A stretch of DNA of 64,000 bases from Pseudomonadales bacterium (GTDB lineage: Bacteria; Pseudomonadota; Gammaproteobacteria; Pseudomonadales; JAHRWD01). Of this stretch, positions 10,269-20,353 are shown in pieces (within the stretch, counting starts at the first letter, position 1; each line of letters opens with the position of its first letter). The stretch is from NCBI GenBank assembly GCA_029210125.1, contig JARGPR010000009.1, positions 62,001 to 126,000 of the forward strand. Direction: 5' to 3'. A program made the position numbers and the translations under genes. The notes below the pieces were generated by a model that made no database searches, was not told the DNA's origin, and was given only the letters and a program-made list of their open reading frames with translations.

Positions 10269-10493
10269 GTTGGTTTCCCTGAGTGGATTTGATGCGTTAA
10301 TTTTCTAGAATTATTCAAGTCGCAAGAAGTACGACTTTCGCGCACTTTTATAGTACAAACCGCCTGGCGCTGCAAGGCCTAGATAGGAGAGGGCGCTAAA
10401 AACCGCTGATTTTAAAGCATATAAGAGTTTTTGAGTGACCTTAGGCAATATTCAGAATGGGATAGCGCAGAACCCGCATACCCGCGAATCGCC

Positions 10494-11654
10494 CTATGGC
10501 TTGATGATGTGTAGTTTTGTTTCTTCCGGGTTGCGAATGATGTAGTTAAAAATATCTACCCAATATTGGCTGAACTGGTTGCCCGCTTCGCGATTAATTT
10601 CCAGTATTGCACGGACAAAGGGGCGACGTTGCAGTGTGGTGTGGGCGCGCTCATGGGTGCGTGCATCAAACGTATCCACGATGGCGATAATTTTGGCACC
10701 GTCACAAATTTCATTTTCGGTCAGTCCTTTCGGATACCCACCACCCGTCATCTGTTCATGATGTTGTAGTACCATCTCCGCAGCATCTTCCCAATTGATC
10801 ATGCGGTGGAGCATTTCGTAACTTGATCGAGCGTGACCATTTAGAATACGTTTCTCATTGTGGTTGAGGCGATCTGTCTTGTGTAGGATATCGAGCGGAA
10901 GGAATGCCATGCTTATATCATGCATATAGACCGCCGCTGTCAGCTGAGTCGGATCGACGGGCTGCTGGGCATGGTGATTCATCTCCAGTGCAAGTCGTAG
11001 TATGCGTTCACTGCGTCCCTGCCAATATTGGGAACGGGCTTCAATCGGTGCGATCAAACTTCTAAAAAAACCAAGGTCAGCGGAATCTTCAACGCCATAA
11101 TGTGTAAATAGCTGTTGGAGGCTCTCGGGGCTATTTTCTGGCATATAGGCTGGTGCGGCTGGTTGTTGCAGCTCGATGTACTCAATTTGTGTGCCTGGAT
11201 CAAGTATCAGCATGGAGGCTCGCATAGCATTTTCATGCTGCGTTTCGCTGCTATACAAGATCATTTGGAGCGATGAAATAATCTGCAGCAGTCGATCTTC
11301 ACTGATACTAGTGAAATTCCCGGCGGCAAATTTTTGGGTTTTGGATTGAATGCACTCTAGTGACAGTAATACGATATCGGTGAGCATTGGGTGGTATTGA
11401 ATCGTATCCATACGGATAGCCTGAACCAGATTCTCCAGTTCACGTACCAGCTTTGCGAGTAGATCGAAGGAATGGAATATCAGGCTTTGGCGGATATTTC
11501 CAAGTGAAGCCTGCAATGATTCCAGTGGCTCTGAATTCTCGGGGTTAGCCTCGAACTTTAGCATCTCAGCTTCGCATAATTGTCGAGTTACACTAATGTG
11601 CGTAAGTAGGTTTGCCTGAGGTAAGTGGGGAGGCTGATTTTCAGTGTGTGCCAT
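10494..11654 (-). CDS. HD-GYP domain protein, probable cyclic-di-GMP phosphodiesterase
   Basis: Predicted to hydrolyse cyclic di-GMP. Of 386 residues, the C-terminal half carries HD-GYP metal and substrate motifs: YMHDIS (His245-Asp246), a GHARSSYEML His, HHE (298-300) and GGGYPKGL (304-311), where the usual DG-x-GYP reads TGGGYP. The N-terminal 170 residues are mostly helical and carry no recognised receiver or PAS domain; residues 45-80 have a helix pattern with His61 that vaguely recalls an Hpt bundle, but without the HxLKG signature. It is divergent from the FmdB/aspS transcript. Confidence 0.87.
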   Translation of the reverse strand: MAHTENQPPHLPQANLLTHISVTRQLCEAEMLKFEANPENSEPLESLQASLGNIRQSLIFHSFDLLAKLVRELENLVQAIRMDTIQYHPMLTDIVLLSLECIQSKTQKFAAGNFTSISEDRLLQIISSLQMILYSSETQHENAMRASMLILDPGTQIEYIELQQPAAPAYMPENSPESLQQLFTHYGVEDSADLGFFRSLIAPIEARSQYWQGRSERILRLALEMNHHAQQPVDPTQLTAAVYMHDISMAFLPLDILHKTDRLNHNEKRILNGHARSSYEMLHRMINWEDAAEMVLQHHEQMTGGGYPKGLTENEICDGAKIIAIVDTFDARTHERAHTTLQRRPFVRAILEINREAGNQFSQYWVDIFNYIIRNPEETKLHIIKP

Positions 11655-11783
11655 GGGAATATACCAATTTTGGAAAAGCGCGAGGACTTTAAAAGGTTCT
11701 ATTTAAGGGTAGCAGGGATATCCAAATTGGCGATTTGTAGCGTAAATTTGTCTGAGCTGTGACGGAATCGATATAAATAGAGG

Positions 11784-11789
11784 TATAAT
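11784..11789 (+). promoter_or_regulatory. Candidate -10 box upstream of fmdB-aspS
   Basis: A perfect TATAAT lies 73 bases before the FmdB-type start codon. The best -35 match (GTGACG, 4 of 6) has a 19-base spacer, which is long, so the promoter call is tentative. The intervening leader holds three TACCGGTT-type repeats. Confidence 0.4.
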
Positions 11790-11804
11790 GCGCGTTTTTT
11801 TAGC

Positions 11805-11828
11805 TACCGGTTTACCGGTTTACCGGTA
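11805..11828 (+). repeat. Three tandem 8-bp TACCGGTT units in the fmdB-aspS leader
   Basis: TACCGGTT occurs three times in a row, the last copy ending in A. Each unit contains the palindrome ACCGGT. The array sits between the candidate -10 box and the ribosome site of the downstream gene. Confidence 0.8.
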
Positions 11829-11862
11829 TGTTGACTAGTATCCGACCCGGAGGTGTATGTTC

Positions 11863-12096
11863 GTGCCGATTTATGAATATCAGTGTAATGTCTGTGAGCA
11901 CCGGTTTGAGAAGTTGCAAAAACTTAGCGATGACCCGCTCAGAATTTGTCCCTCTTGTGAAAAAGAGACGTTAAAAAAACTGATCTCCGCTGGCGGGTTC
12001 CGTTTGAAGGGCGAGGGTTGGTACGAAACGGACTTTAAAACAGGTAGCAAGAAAAATATTGCCGGTGATTCTTCATCCTCTTCCGCGGCTGATTAG
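11863..12096 (+). CDS. FmdB-family zinc ribbon protein
   Basis: Small zinc ribbon protein of the FmdB regulatory family, commonly encoded just before aspS in gammaproteobacteria; its role is not firmly established. Starting at the GTG gives the family N-terminus MPIYEYQC. The GTG is preferred over the ATG six bases earlier because the GGAGG ribosome site (11849-11853) is 9 bases from the GTG but only 3 from the ATG. Two cysteine pairs (CNVC and CPSC) form the metal site, followed by the SAGGFRLKGEGWYETDF segment typical of the family and a serine-rich tail. 77 residues. aspS follows after 63 bp. Confidence 0.9.
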   Translation: MPIYEYQCNVCEHRFEKLQKLSDDPLRICPSCEKETLKKLISAGGFRLKGEGWYETDFKTGSKKNIAGDSSSSSAAD

Positions 12097-12159
12097 CCGA
12101 TATTTGAAGCCCGGACAAACCGACATCCCACTTAAATTTTACTGGATAGGATAGTTTTA

Positions 12160-13953
12160 ATGCGAAGCCATTACTGTGGCGATTTAAATGAATCGCACAT
12201 TGGTCAACAAATCGAGCTTTATGGATGGGCGCATCGTCGTCGTGACCATGGTGGTGTAATCTTTATTGATCTGCGTGATCGCAACGGCATTGCCCAGGTC
12301 GTATTTGATCCCGATACCGTAGAGGCCTTCGCACAGGCAGAACGAGTCCGCAGTGAGTTTGTACTTAAAATCAGCGGGCTGGTTCGGGCGCGTCCCGAGG
12401 GCACTACCAACGATGATATGCCAACCGGCCAAATTGAAATATTGGGTAAAACCCTTGAAGTGCTGAACGCTTCAGAAACACCTCCTTTCCCGCTGGATGG
12501 CTATACCGATGTCGGTGAAGATGTTCGTCTGAAATATCGTTACCTGGATTTGCGTCGACCAGAGATGCAGCACAACCTGATTCTACGCTCCAAGATCACT
12601 AGCAGTATTCGCAACTCATTGGATCAGCAGGGTTTTCTTGATATTGAAACACCGATTCTTACCCGGGCAACCCCAGAGGGTGCGAGGGATTATCTGGTGC
12701 CAAGCCGAACCCATGCCGGTTCCTTTTTTGCCTTACCCCAATCACCGCAACTCTTTAAACAATTATTGATGGTTTCTGGTATTGACCGTTACTATCAGGT
12801 TGCTAAATGCTTCCGTGACGAAGATTTACGGGCAGATCGGCAACCCGAATTTACTCAAATTGATATAGAGGCTTCCTTTATAGATGAAGAGGAAGTGATG
12901 TCGATTACCGAAAAAATGGTGCGCCAGCTATTCACCCAGGTGATGGATGTTGAACTTGGCGATTTTCCGAAAATACCCTATTCAGAAGCGATGTCCCGCT
13001 ACGGCAGCGACAAGCCAGATCTGCGTAACCCGATGGAACTGGTGGATGTTGACGATCTGATGCGTCAGGTTGAGTTCAAGGTATTTAACGGCCCGGCCAA
13101 TGATCCAGAAGGCCGAGTAGCCGCCCTGCGAGTTCCCGGCGGAGCAAAACTGAGCCGAAAAGATATCGATGTTTACACCAAGTACGTGAGCATCTACGGT
13201 GCTCGTGGTCTGGCGTATATTAAGGTCAACAAACTGGCCGACGGGCGGGAAGGATTGCAGTCTCCTATCCTGAAATTTATTCCCGATGGAATTGTCACCC
13301 AACTGATTGAGCGTACCGAAGTTCAAGATGGCGATCTAATTTTCTTTGGTGCCGATAGCGCCAAAATAGTTAACGAAGCGCTAGGACAGCTGCGGGTTAA
13401 ACTGGGCACTGATCTCGACCTGCTTACCAAACAATGGGCACCCTGCTGGGTTGTTGATTTCCCGATGTTTGAAAAGAACAACGACGGCAACTGGACTTCA
13501 CTTCATCACCCATTTACTGCGCCAACCTGCAGCCCTGAAGAGCTGGTTAAAAACCCCGGCGCTGCACTTTCCCAAGCTTATGATGTGGTATTAAACGGCA
13601 CCGAGCTAGGTGGCGGCTCCATCCGTATCCATCAGGCCGAGATGCAAAACGCAGTATTCGATGTGCTAGCGATTGATGATGAAGAAGCCCAGGACAAGTT
13701 TGGATTTTTACTAGATGCACTCAAGTACGGCTGTCCGCCCCACGGCGGTTTAGCGATTGGGCTGGATCGATTAGTGATGCTGATGACCGGTGCCAACTCA
13801 ATCCGTGAAGTGATTGCATTTCCAAAAACCCAGACAGCGGCCTGTGTGTTAACGTCAGCGCCGAGCCCTGTGGATGACAAACAGTTAAAAGAGCTTAACG
13901 TACGGATTCGTAAGCCCGTTGATGCGGACAAGACAAAGGAATCAGGCTCCTAA
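12160..13953 (+). CDS. aspS: Aspartyl-tRNA synthetase
   Basis: Attaches aspartate to tRNA-Asp (class IIb). The 597 residues show the bacterial AspRS layout: N-terminal OB-fold anticodon-binding domain (1-105, with [11 protein letters not shown]), class II core with motif 2 ([18 protein letters not shown]), the substrate-recognition [10 protein letters not shown] segment, the bacterial GAD insertion domain (about 285-420), and motif 3 ([15 protein letters not shown]) near residue 530. It starts the housekeeping run that continues with yebC and the ruv genes. The sequence does not show whether it is the discriminating or non-discriminating type. Confidence 0.98.
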   Translation: MRSHYCGDLNESHIGQQIELYGWAHRRRDHGGVIFIDLRDRNGIAQVVFDPDTVEAFAQAERVRSEFVLKISGLVRARPEGTTNDDMPTGQIEILGKTLEVLNASETPPFPLDGYTDVGEDVRLKYRYLDLRRPEMQHNLILRSKITSSIRNSLDQQGFLDIETPILTRATPEGARDYLVPSRTHAGSFFALPQSPQLFKQLLMVSGIDRYYQVAKCFRDEDLRADRQPEFTQIDIEASFIDEEEVMSITEKMVRQLFTQVMDVELGDFPKIPYSEAMSRYGSDKPDLRNPMELVDVDDLMRQVEFKVFNGPANDPEGRVAALRVPGGAKLSRKDIDVYTKYVSIYGARGLAYIKVNKLADGREGLQSPILKFIPDGIVTQLIERTEVQDGDLIFFGADSAKIVNEALGQLRVKLGTDLDLLTKQWAPCWVVDFPMFEKNNDGNWTSLHHPFTAPTCSPEELVKNPGAALSQAYDVVLNGTELGGGSIRIHQAEMQNAVFDVLAIDDEEAQDKFGFLLDALKYGCPPHGGLAIGLDRLVMLMTGANSIREVIAFPKTQTAACVLTSAPSPVDDKQLKELNVRIRKPVDADKTKESGS

Positions 13954-14049
13954 ACCACCGTAAAAAATAATTAGATGTTGAGATGATTGCATCGGGCTGA
14001 ACTCGCTTTCGTGCAATGATTTCATCAAAACTAGCTTTGGAGGAACACC

Positions 14050-14796
14050 GTGGCAGGACACAGTAAATGGGCCAATATCAAACACCGAAAGGCGGCTCAG
14101 GATGCCAAACGAGGCAAGGTATTTACCAAATTTATTCGTGAGTTAACCGTTGCCGCACGTGCTGGCGGCGGCGATCCTGCGGATAACCCGCGTTTGCGCA
14201 CAGTGCTGGATAAAGCCCTCAGCGCTAACATGAGTCGCGATACTATTGATCGCGCGATTGCACGTGGAGCCGGTGGTCTTGAGGGCGATAATGTTGAAGA
14301 GCTGACTTACGAAGGTTATGCCCCGGGTGGCGTGGCGGTACTGGTTGAAGCGATGACCGATAACCGTAATCGAACTGCTGCTGAAGTGCGCCACGCCTTC
14401 ACCAAGCACAACGGTAATCTAGGCACCGACGGATCAGTGGCCTACCTGTTCACCAAAATAGGCCAGATCACCTTTGAGCCGGGGGTGAATGAAGAAGCCT
14501 TGATGGATGTGGCGCTGGAAGCCGGTGCGGATGATATCGATATCCACGACGATGGCAGTGTTGATGTGATCACCGGCCAGCACGATATGCTCAAAGTAAA
14601 AGATGCACTGGCCGAGGCCGGATTCGTTGCGGCCAATGCGGATGTCACCATGTTGCCGTCGAACTCCATTGATCTCGACCTTGCCGGTGCTGAAAAAGTA
14701 TTAAAAATGCTCGACCGTCTTGAAGACCTCGACGATGTGCAAAACGTCTACTCCAATGCTGAGTTTCCTGAAGAGCTATTTTCCGGAGACGAGTAA
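14050..14796 (+). CDS. yebC: YebC/PmpR-family DNA-binding/translation-associated protein
   Basis: Conserved 248-residue TACO1/YebC family protein; members have been described as transcription regulators and as factors easing ribosome stalling at proline runs. The family N-terminus [22 protein letters not shown] is complete, as are [11 protein letters not shown] and the acidic C-terminal half. The start is GTG at 14050 with a good GGAGG site 7 bases upstream. Its position between aspS and ruvC is the conserved gammaproteobacterial context. Confidence 0.96.
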   Translation: MAGHSKWANIKHRKAAQDAKRGKVFTKFIRELTVAARAGGGDPADNPRLRTVLDKALSANMSRDTIDRAIARGAGGLEGDNVEELTYEGYAPGGVAVLVEAMTDNRNRTAAEVRHAFTKHNGNLGTDGSVAYLFTKIGQITFEPGVNEEALMDVALEAGADDIDIHDDGSVDVITGQHDMLKVKDALAEAGFVAANADVTMLPSNSIDLDLAGAEKVLKMLDRLEDLDDVQNVYSNAEFPEELFSGDE

Positions 14797-14836
14797 TTCA
14801 GCCTGTCCCTGATATTCATTCACCGGAGCCTATTGG

Positions 14837-15352
14837 ATGACCGTGATACTCGGTATTGACCCCGGCTCCCGAATTACCGGTTATGGCGTAATCCGTAGCC
14901 AGGGTTCAAAAATAGAACATATCGCTAATGGCTGCCTGAAAGTTGGCGAAGGCGAGCTGGCGGATCGGCTCAGCAAAATCTACGCGGGCCTCAGTGAGGT
15001 CATCGAGATTCATCGTCCCGTCGAAATGGCGATTGAAAAAGTTTTTATGGCCAAAAATGCAGACTCCGCATTAAAGCTTGGTCAGGCTAGGGGGGTAGCG
15101 ATCGTCGCCTCTAGTAATCGTAATATGCCCGTAGCTGAATACAGCGCCCGCCAGGTCAAGCAGGCGGTAGTTGGTCGCGGTGCAGCGGATAAAAAACAGG
15201 TTCAGCATATGGTCACCGCCCTGCTGCGGCTTGATCATACCCCCGGCGAAGATGCCGCCGATGCATTAGCTATCGCAATATGTCACGCCAATACCCGTAC
15301 TAGTTTGATTTATCAGGCACGAAGTAGGGCTGGTGGCCGCGTTCGCAGTTAA
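14837..15352 (+). CDS. ruvC: Holliday junction endonuclease RuvC
   Basis: Resolves Holliday junctions by symmetric nicking, working with RuvAB in recombinational repair. 171 residues with the four acidic active-site residues visible: Asp8 (GIDPGS), Glu67 (AIEKVF), Asp139 and Asp142 (GEDAADALA). A GGAG site precedes the ATG. In most relatives ruvA follows directly; here a 777-bp gene of a different family lies between ruvC and ruvA. Confidence 0.98.
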   Translation: MTVILGIDPGSRITGYGVIRSQGSKIEHIANGCLKVGEGELADRLSKIYAGLSEVIEIHRPVEMAIEKVFMAKNADSALKLGQARGVAIVASSNRNMPVAEYSARQVKQAVVGRGAADKKQVQHMVTALLRLDHTPGEDAADALAIAICHANTRTSLIYQARSRAGGRVRS

Positions 15353-15417
15353 TTATATGATGACACCTGTTATTGGAACCGTTCAAAGTCATTGGTAGTG
15401 CCTAAAAGGAGAGATGT

Positions 15418-16194
15418 ATGGGCTGGATGCTGCTTGCAATAGTTGTAGTGATTCTTGTTATAGCTGCGGTGGGTGTGAAGAGTAAAAAAAAGACTCAGGA
15501 TAAATCCGTTGGATCTCCACCACTTGATCGACTGAGTCAATCTGCCGAATCGGGATCAGCCGACCCCGATTCAAAGGAATACTCATACCAAAAAGTAAAT
15601 GTTTTATTTAGTGCAGCTGAGCGTTCTTTTCTTGGCGTGCTTATTCAGGCTGTCGGTGAAAACGCTCAGGTATTTGGTAAAGTACGTGTCGCCGATGTAA
15701 TTACACCAAGGAAGAACGGATCGAAAAGCGACTGGCAAAAAGCCTTTAATAAGGTTTCAGGCAAGCATTTCGATTATTTACTTTGTGATAAAAGCGATTT
15801 GTCTGTTTTATGTGCGATAGAGCTTAATGATCGGTCACACAATTCAAAAGTACGAAAGGAGAGAGATCAATTTCTGGAAAATGCCTGTAAATCTGCCGAT
15901 ATTCCACTTGTGCAAGTGCCTGCAAAAGCAGCTTATAGTATTGCTGAAATACAGAGCTGTATTTCAGCCTATCTGCCCATCGCTCCATCACACAGCATCG
16001 ATCAAGAGTCTTCTATAGCTGCTTTGAACTCTGGAATGACGCAGTCCGAAAACGAGATAAATAAAACTTGCCCTAAATGTTCATCTGAGATGCTTAAGAA
16101 AGTTGCAAAAAAAGGGAAAAATACTGGAAATGACTTTTGGGCCTGTAGTGCCTTTCCGAAGTGTCGTTATAGTCATGAAATCAATGAAGAGTAA
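15418..16194 (+). CDS. Membrane-anchored DUF2726 protein with topoisomerase-type zinc finger
   Basis: 258 residues. One N-terminal transmembrane helix (residues 4-20) and a short linker lead to a DUF2726-like domain (about 55-190) and a C-terminal C4 zinc finger of the topoisomerase I type (CPKC, then CSAFPKC, about 225-253). In the middle domain, FDYLLCDK, then CAIELNDRSHN and a conserved RKERDQF helix recall the D...ExK layout of restriction-endonuclease-like folds, but catalysis is unproven. A GGAG site lies 7 bases before the ATG. It ends 3 bases before ruvA, so translation is probably coupled. A role in DNA processing is an inference from this position and the zinc finger. Confidence 0.85.
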   Translation: MGWMLLAIVVVILVIAAVGVKSKKKTQDKSVGSPPLDRLSQSAESGSADPDSKEYSYQKVNVLFSAAERSFLGVLIQAVGENAQVFGKVRVADVITPRKNGSKSDWQKAFNKVSGKHFDYLLCDKSDLSVLCAIELNDRSHNSKVRKERDQFLENACKSADIPLVQVPAKAAYSIAEIQSCISAYLPIAPSHSIDQESSIAALNSGMTQSENEINKTCPKCSSEMLKKVAKKGKNTGNDFWACSAFPKCRYSHEINEE

Positions 16195-16197
16195 GTT

Positions 16198-16812
16198 ATG
16201 ATTGGCCAAATACATGGCATATTGTTGGAAAAACAAGCCCCTCACCTGTTGGTAGATGTGCAGGGTGTGGGTTATGAAATCCAGGCGCCAATGACTACCT
16301 TTTACGCAATTCCGGAAGTTGGTTCCGAGGTGACGTTACATACGCACTTTGTAGTGCGGGAAGATGCCCAGTTGTTATTTGGTTTTCACAGTCAACCTGA
16401 ACGGCAGATGTTTCGTAGCCTGATTAAGGTTAATGGCGTAGGCCCCAAGGTTGGTTTGGCGATACTGTCTGGCATTGATGCGGCTGCGTTCGCTGCTTGT
16501 ATTGCCCATGATGATGTAAAAACCCTGATCAAGATCCCGGGTATTGGTAAGAAAACCGCTGAACGATTACTGGTTGAGATGCGGGATCGAATTCAAGAAT
16601 GGGAAATATCAGATCCAACCGCCAGCTTACTGCAGCCTATTACATCAAGCACCCCTTCCGACCGTCAACAAAAGCAGGAAGCGGAAAGCGCACTGATCTC
16701 GTTGGGTTATTCGGTAAAAGAAGCGGATAAAGCGGTGAATGCGATCGCCAAAGAAGGCATGAATAGCGAGCAATTGATCCGCCTGGCGCTCAAAGGTATG
16801 GTAGCCGGATGA
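16198..16812 (+). CDS. ruvA: Holliday junction branch migration protein RuvA
   Basis: Tetrameric junction-binding subunit that loads the RuvB motor. 204 residues: N-terminal OB domain (1-64, [20 protein letters not shown]), tandem helix-hairpin-helix motifs in domain II ([15 protein letters not shown] and [16 protein letters not shown]), a linker, and a C-terminal RuvB-binding domain ([16 protein letters not shown]). It overlaps the start of ruvB by 4 bases. Confidence 0.98.
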   Translation: MIGQIHGILLEKQAPHLLVDVQGVGYEIQAPMTTFYAIPEVGSEVTLHTHFVVREDAQLLFGFHSQPERQMFRSLIKVNGVGPKVGLAILSGIDAAAFAACIAHDDVKTLIKIPGIGKKTAERLLVEMRDRIQEWEISDPTASLLQPITSSTPSDRQQKQEAESALISLGYSVKEADKAVNAIAKEGMNSEQLIRLALKGMVAG

Positions 16813-17861
16813 ATGAATCTGACCGACTGATCTCTCCCCGGCTTGATCCTGAAAATAATCGGGAAGAGGTGCAGGATCGTGCCATTCGGCCACTGCGACT
16901 GGAGGAGTACGTCGGCCAGCCGGTGATCCGCGAACAGATGGAGATCTTTATTGAGGCCAGTCGTTCACGTGGCGAGGCGCTCGACCACACCCTGATTTTT
17001 GGTCCACCGGGATTGGGCAAAACCACTCTGGCTAATATTGTCGCCAATGAGATGGATGTGGATATCAAAGCGACATCCGGGCCTATTCTCGAACGTCCCG
17101 GTGACCTTGCTGCACTGCTGACTAATCTTGAGCCGCGGGATGTATTATTTATCGATGAGATTCATCGGCTTAGCCCTGTGGTAGAGGAGGTGCTTTATCC
17201 TGCGATGGAGGATTATCAGCTCGATATTATGATTGGTGAAGGCCCTTCGGCGCGCTCCATCAAGCTCGATCTGCCACCTTTTACTCTGGTGGGTGCCACT
17301 ACCCGCGCGGGTTTATTGACCTCGCCATTGCGGGATCGATTTGGCATCGTGCAGAGGCTGGAGTTCTACAACCTGAAAGATTTGAGCCATATTGTTACTC
17401 GCTCCGCCACGATCCTCGGTCTGAGTATTGACCCCTTGGGTGCAGCTGAAATAGCCAAACGATCACGGGGGACTCCGCGTATTGCCAATCGTTTACTGAG
17501 GCGGGTACGTGATTACGCCGAGGTTAAATCCGATGGCGCAATCAGTGCTGAAATTGCCGATGCGGCGCTTAATATGCTGAGTATCGATCCGGTTGGGTTC
17601 GATCAGTTGGATCGTCACCTGTTGACCACCATGATCAGTAATTTTAATGGCGGTCCAGTGGGTATCGATACCATGGCGGCCTCAATCAGTGAGGAGCGCG
17701 ATACTATTGAAGATGTCATCGAGCCTTATCTTCTTCAACAGGGCTACATTATGCGCACCCCCCGTGGCCGGATGGTGACCCAAAAAGCCTACCTGCACTT
17801 TGGTTTGGATATGCCTGCGCAGCATCCCACAACCAGCGCGCCAAATTTACCAACTGACTAG
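16809..17861 (+). CDS. ruvB: Holliday junction branch migration helicase RuvB
   Basis: Hexameric AAA+ motor that drives branch migration with RuvA. 350 residues with Walker [10 protein letters not shown] (65-73), Walker [10 protein letters not shown], sensor 1 GATTRAG, the arginine finger LRDRFG, and the C-terminal winged-helix domain ([16 protein letters not shown]). The ATGA overlap with ruvA indicates translational coupling. Confidence 0.98.
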   Translation: MNESDRLISPRLDPENNREEVQDRAIRPLRLEEYVGQPVIREQMEIFIEASRSRGEALDHTLIFGPPGLGKTTLANIVANEMDVDIKATSGPILERPGDLAALLTNLEPRDVLFIDEIHRLSPVVEEVLYPAMEDYQLDIMIGEGPSARSIKLDLPPFTLVGATTRAGLLTSPLRDRFGIVQRLEFYNLKDLSHIVTRSATILGLSIDPLGAAEIAKRSRGTPRIANRLLRRVRDYAEVKSDGAISAEIADAALNMLSIDPVGFDQLDRHLLTTMISNFNGGPVGIDTMAASISEERDTIEDVIEPYLLQQGYIMRTPRGRMVTQKAYLHFGLDMPAQHPTTSAPNLPTD

Positions 17862-17894
17862 TCCAAAATATTACTGTCAAAGTAGTAAAAATAG

Positions 17895-18317
17895 ATGACG
17901 GAATTTATCACTAAAGTACGGGTCTACATCGAGGATACGGATTTTGGTGGTGTGGTTTATCACGCCAATTATCTGCGCTGGATGGAAAGGGCCCGTACTG
18001 AATTACTTCGTGCTGCGGGATTTGAGCAGCAAACCCTGATGGATGATGACCTATTGTTTGTGATCCGTGGACTAGATATTCGGTACCGGGCCTCAGCCCA
18101 ACTGGATGACAAGATTAGAGTAAAAACCACCATCAGCGAAGTAACCTTCGCAACCATGGTATTTTCCCAGCAGATCAATCTGGAGCTTGAAGATGGCTCC
18201 GAGGGAGCTCTGTTGTGCAAAGCGAATGTGCAGGTAGCCTCGATATCTGTGTCATCACGTAAAGTGATGGCGATACCGAAATCGATCACAGGGGCAGTTT
18301 CGATCTATCGGTCGTAA
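17895..18317 (+). CDS. ybgC: Tol-Pal associated acyl-CoA thioesterase YbgC
   Basis: Hotdog-fold thioesterase that hydrolyses acyl-CoA or acyl-ACP; the gene is regularly first in the tol-pal cluster. 140 residues with the 4-hydroxybenzoyl-CoA thioesterase type signature DTDFGGVVYHANYLRWMERAR, where the Asp and the HANY segment form the active site. It lies 33 bp after ruvB and 80 bp before tolQ. Confidence 0.95.
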   Translation: MTEFITKVRVYIEDTDFGGVVYHANYLRWMERARTELLRAAGFEQQTLMDDDLLFVIRGLDIRYRASAQLDDKIRVKTTISEVTFATMVFSQQINLELEDGSEGALLCKANVQVASISVSSRKVMAIPKSITGAVSIYRS

Positions 18318-18397
18318 CTTGGGTCCCGAACCTTGGCCTGGGAAGCGGTTATCAACATGATTATGTGTAAGAAAAATGAATTCCAGATGGAGAATAC

Positions 18398-19102
18398 ATG
18401 TCTATTTTCAGCCTGATTAGCAGCGCCAGTCTTTTAGTTCAAATTGTGATGGCATTACTGCTGCTGGCGTCCGTCATTTCATGGGTGTTTATCATTCGAC
18501 GCGCCTCTATCTTATCCCACGCTAAAACTGAGCTGGTGTTGTTTGAGGAAAAATTTTGGTCGGGAGTCGATCTGAATAGCCTTTATCGAGAAGGGAACGC
18601 CCAGGCGGCGGACGGCATCGATATCGGAGGACTTGAGGGTATATTCAGAGCAGGATTTAAAGAATTCAGCCGCCTTAGTCAGCAAGTGAGTGCGGATGCC
18701 GAAGCCGTTATGACCGGAGCACAACGCGCGATGCGTGTCGCGACCACTAAAGAGGAGGAGATGCTGGAAACAAATCTCCCGTTTCTGGCCACGGTTGCTT
18801 CAGCCAGTCCTTATGTGGGTTTGTTTGGCACAGTGTGGGGCATTATGAATTCATTTCGTGGTTTGGCTAACGTACATCAGGCTACTCTTTCTGTAGTTGC
18901 GCCAGGTATTGCAGAGGCATTAATTGCAACAGCAATGGGGCTGTTTGCCGCGATTCCTGCGGTGATCGCCTATAACCATTTTGCGACCAAAGTGGAGTCG
19001 TTAGTGACTGGATATGAAACCTTTGCAGAGGAGTTTGCCAGCATCCTGCACCGACAGGCGCATTTGGATGCCAGTAAGAGCGAAACGGAACACCGAGGGT
19101 AA
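18398..19102 (+). CDS. tolQ: Tol-Pal proton channel subunit TolQ
   Basis: Inner-membrane MotA/ExbB-family subunit that with TolR uses the proton gradient to energise TolA. 234 residues with a first membrane helix at about 12-33, a cytoplasmic loop, and two further helices around SPYVGLFGTVWGIM (about 137-150) and the following ATAMGLFAAIPAVIAYN (about 170-190). TGGAG ribosome site before the ATG. tolR follows after 6 bp. Confidence 0.97.
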   Translation: MSIFSLISSASLLVQIVMALLLLASVISWVFIIRRASILSHAKTELVLFEEKFWSGVDLNSLYREGNAQAADGIDIGGLEGIFRAGFKEFSRLSQQVSADAEAVMTGAQRAMRVATTKEEEMLETNLPFLATVASASPYVGLFGTVWGIMNSFRGLANVHQATLSVVAPGIAEALIATAMGLFAAIPAVIAYNHFATKVESLVTGYETFAEEFASILHRQAHLDASKSETEHRG

Positions 19103-19108
19103 TTCGGC

Positions 19109-19531
19109 ATGGCCGGGGATAGAAAAAAACGCAAACCAATGGCGGAAATAAACGTCGTTCCCTATATCGATGTGATGCTGGTATTGATGGTGGTTTTCAT
19201 GATCACAGCACCGATGTTAACCGAGGGTATCCGTGTTGAGTTGCCGAAACTGACCGCCAAACCTGTAAAGGTTGATGAAGAACAGGCGCTGGTTGTTTCC
19301 GTAAAATCAGATGGAAGCTATTACATCAACCTTGGTGAGAATGTCGAAAAAGCCGCTGAATTAGCAAAAATTGCCACTCAGGTAAGTAAAGTTGTTCGGG
19401 CTAAACCTAATATTCAGGTGCTGGTTCGTGGTGACCAAAGTGTACCCTACGGTAAAGTGGTTGAGTTAATGGCAGTGTTGCAGAAATCTGGTGTGCCTAA
19501 TGTGGGATTGATCACTGAGCCAGAGCATTAA
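19109..19531 (+). CDS. tolR: Tol-Pal proton channel subunit TolR
   Basis: ExbD-family partner of TolQ, with one membrane helix (about 17-37) and a periplasmic domain. The proton-path aspartate is visible as Asp21 in NVVPYIDVMLVL. 140 residues, the usual length. Tight spacing with tolQ indicates one transcript. Confidence 0.97.
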   Translation: MAGDRKKRKPMAEINVVPYIDVMLVLMVVFMITAPMLTEGIRVELPKLTAKPVKVDEEQALVVSVKSDGSYYINLGENVEKAAELAKIATQVSKVVRAKPNIQVLVRGDQSVPYGKVVELMAVLQKSGVPNVGLITEPEH

Positions 19532-19597
19532 TAATGGCTTTGTTTAGCATTGGTCAGATAACAAGGGTTGGTGTGAGTCGGTGAGTGGACGTTTTTC

Positions 19598-20353
19598 GTG
19601 TTGCTAATGCGTGGTTGGTGGGTGCCGGTAATCGTTGCTGTTGTTCTGCATCTGGTGCTGATCTCTCTACTGTTGATGGGTTGGGATTCTGCGGTTGAGT
19701 TTAAACCCGCCGTAGTTCCGCAACACATCCAGGCTAAAGTGGTAGAGCTTAAGCCTAAAACTAAAAAAGTGAGCAAGGCTAAGAAACCTAAAAAACCACC
19801 AGTGAAGAAAACCACGGTAAAAAAAGAAAAGATAAAGAAAGTACCTGTTAAACCGAAACTAGAAAAGCAGATTAAAAAACCAGTCATTACAAAGACCGCT
19901 AAACCACCTGAAAAAATTAAAAAAGAGCCCATCAAGCCAAAGGTTGATGAAAAAAAACGGCAAGCTGAACAAGAACGACTGGCGGAACAAAACAGATTAC
20001 AGGCATTGGCGGACTCACTGGCGCAAGAAGAATTAAAACGCAAACTTGAGTTGGAGCAGGCACAGGTTCAGTCCTATTCCCAGCAAATCCGCTCCGATAT
20101 TGAAAGTAAGTGGTCGAGGCCGCCAAGCGCGCGAAACGGAATGGAGGTTACATTGATGATTCAGCTCGTACCTGGCGGTGAATTAATTGATGTCAAAATT
20201 ATTAAACCAAGCGGCAATGATGCTTTCGATACATCGGCGGTTAATGCCGTTCGTAAAGTACAGGTATTTAATGTTCCCAAGGAGTATGAATTGTTTGATC
20301 AGTATTTTCGTAAGCTGACCTTGCCCTTTAGAGCAGAAGGGTTGAGTCGGTGA
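19598..20353 (+). CDS. tolA: Tol-Pal energy transducer TolA
   Basis: Spans the periplasm and links TolQR to TolB/Pal at the outer membrane; also helps cell constriction. Membrane helix at residues 8-28, then a Lys/Pro-rich region (about 45-115), an E/Q/L-rich coiled coil (about 115-160), and a C-terminal TonB-like domain with [18 protein letters not shown] and [12 protein letters not shown]. At 251 residues it is much shorter than E. coli TolA because the helical domain II is short. GTG at 19598 is the earliest start in the open frame; ATG at 19607 is an alternative. Confidence 0.94.
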   Translation: MLLMRGWWVPVIVAVVLHLVLISLLLMGWDSAVEFKPAVVPQHIQAKVVELKPKTKKVSKAKKPKKPPVKKTTVKKEKIKKVPVKPKLEKQIKKPVITKTAKPPEKIKKEPIKPKVDEKKRQAEQERLAEQNRLQALADSLAQEELKRKLELEQAQVQSYSQQIRSDIESKWSRPPSARNGMEVTLMIQLVPGGELIDVKIIKPSGNDAFDTSAVNAVRKVQVFNVPKEYELFDQYFRKLTLPFRAEGLSR

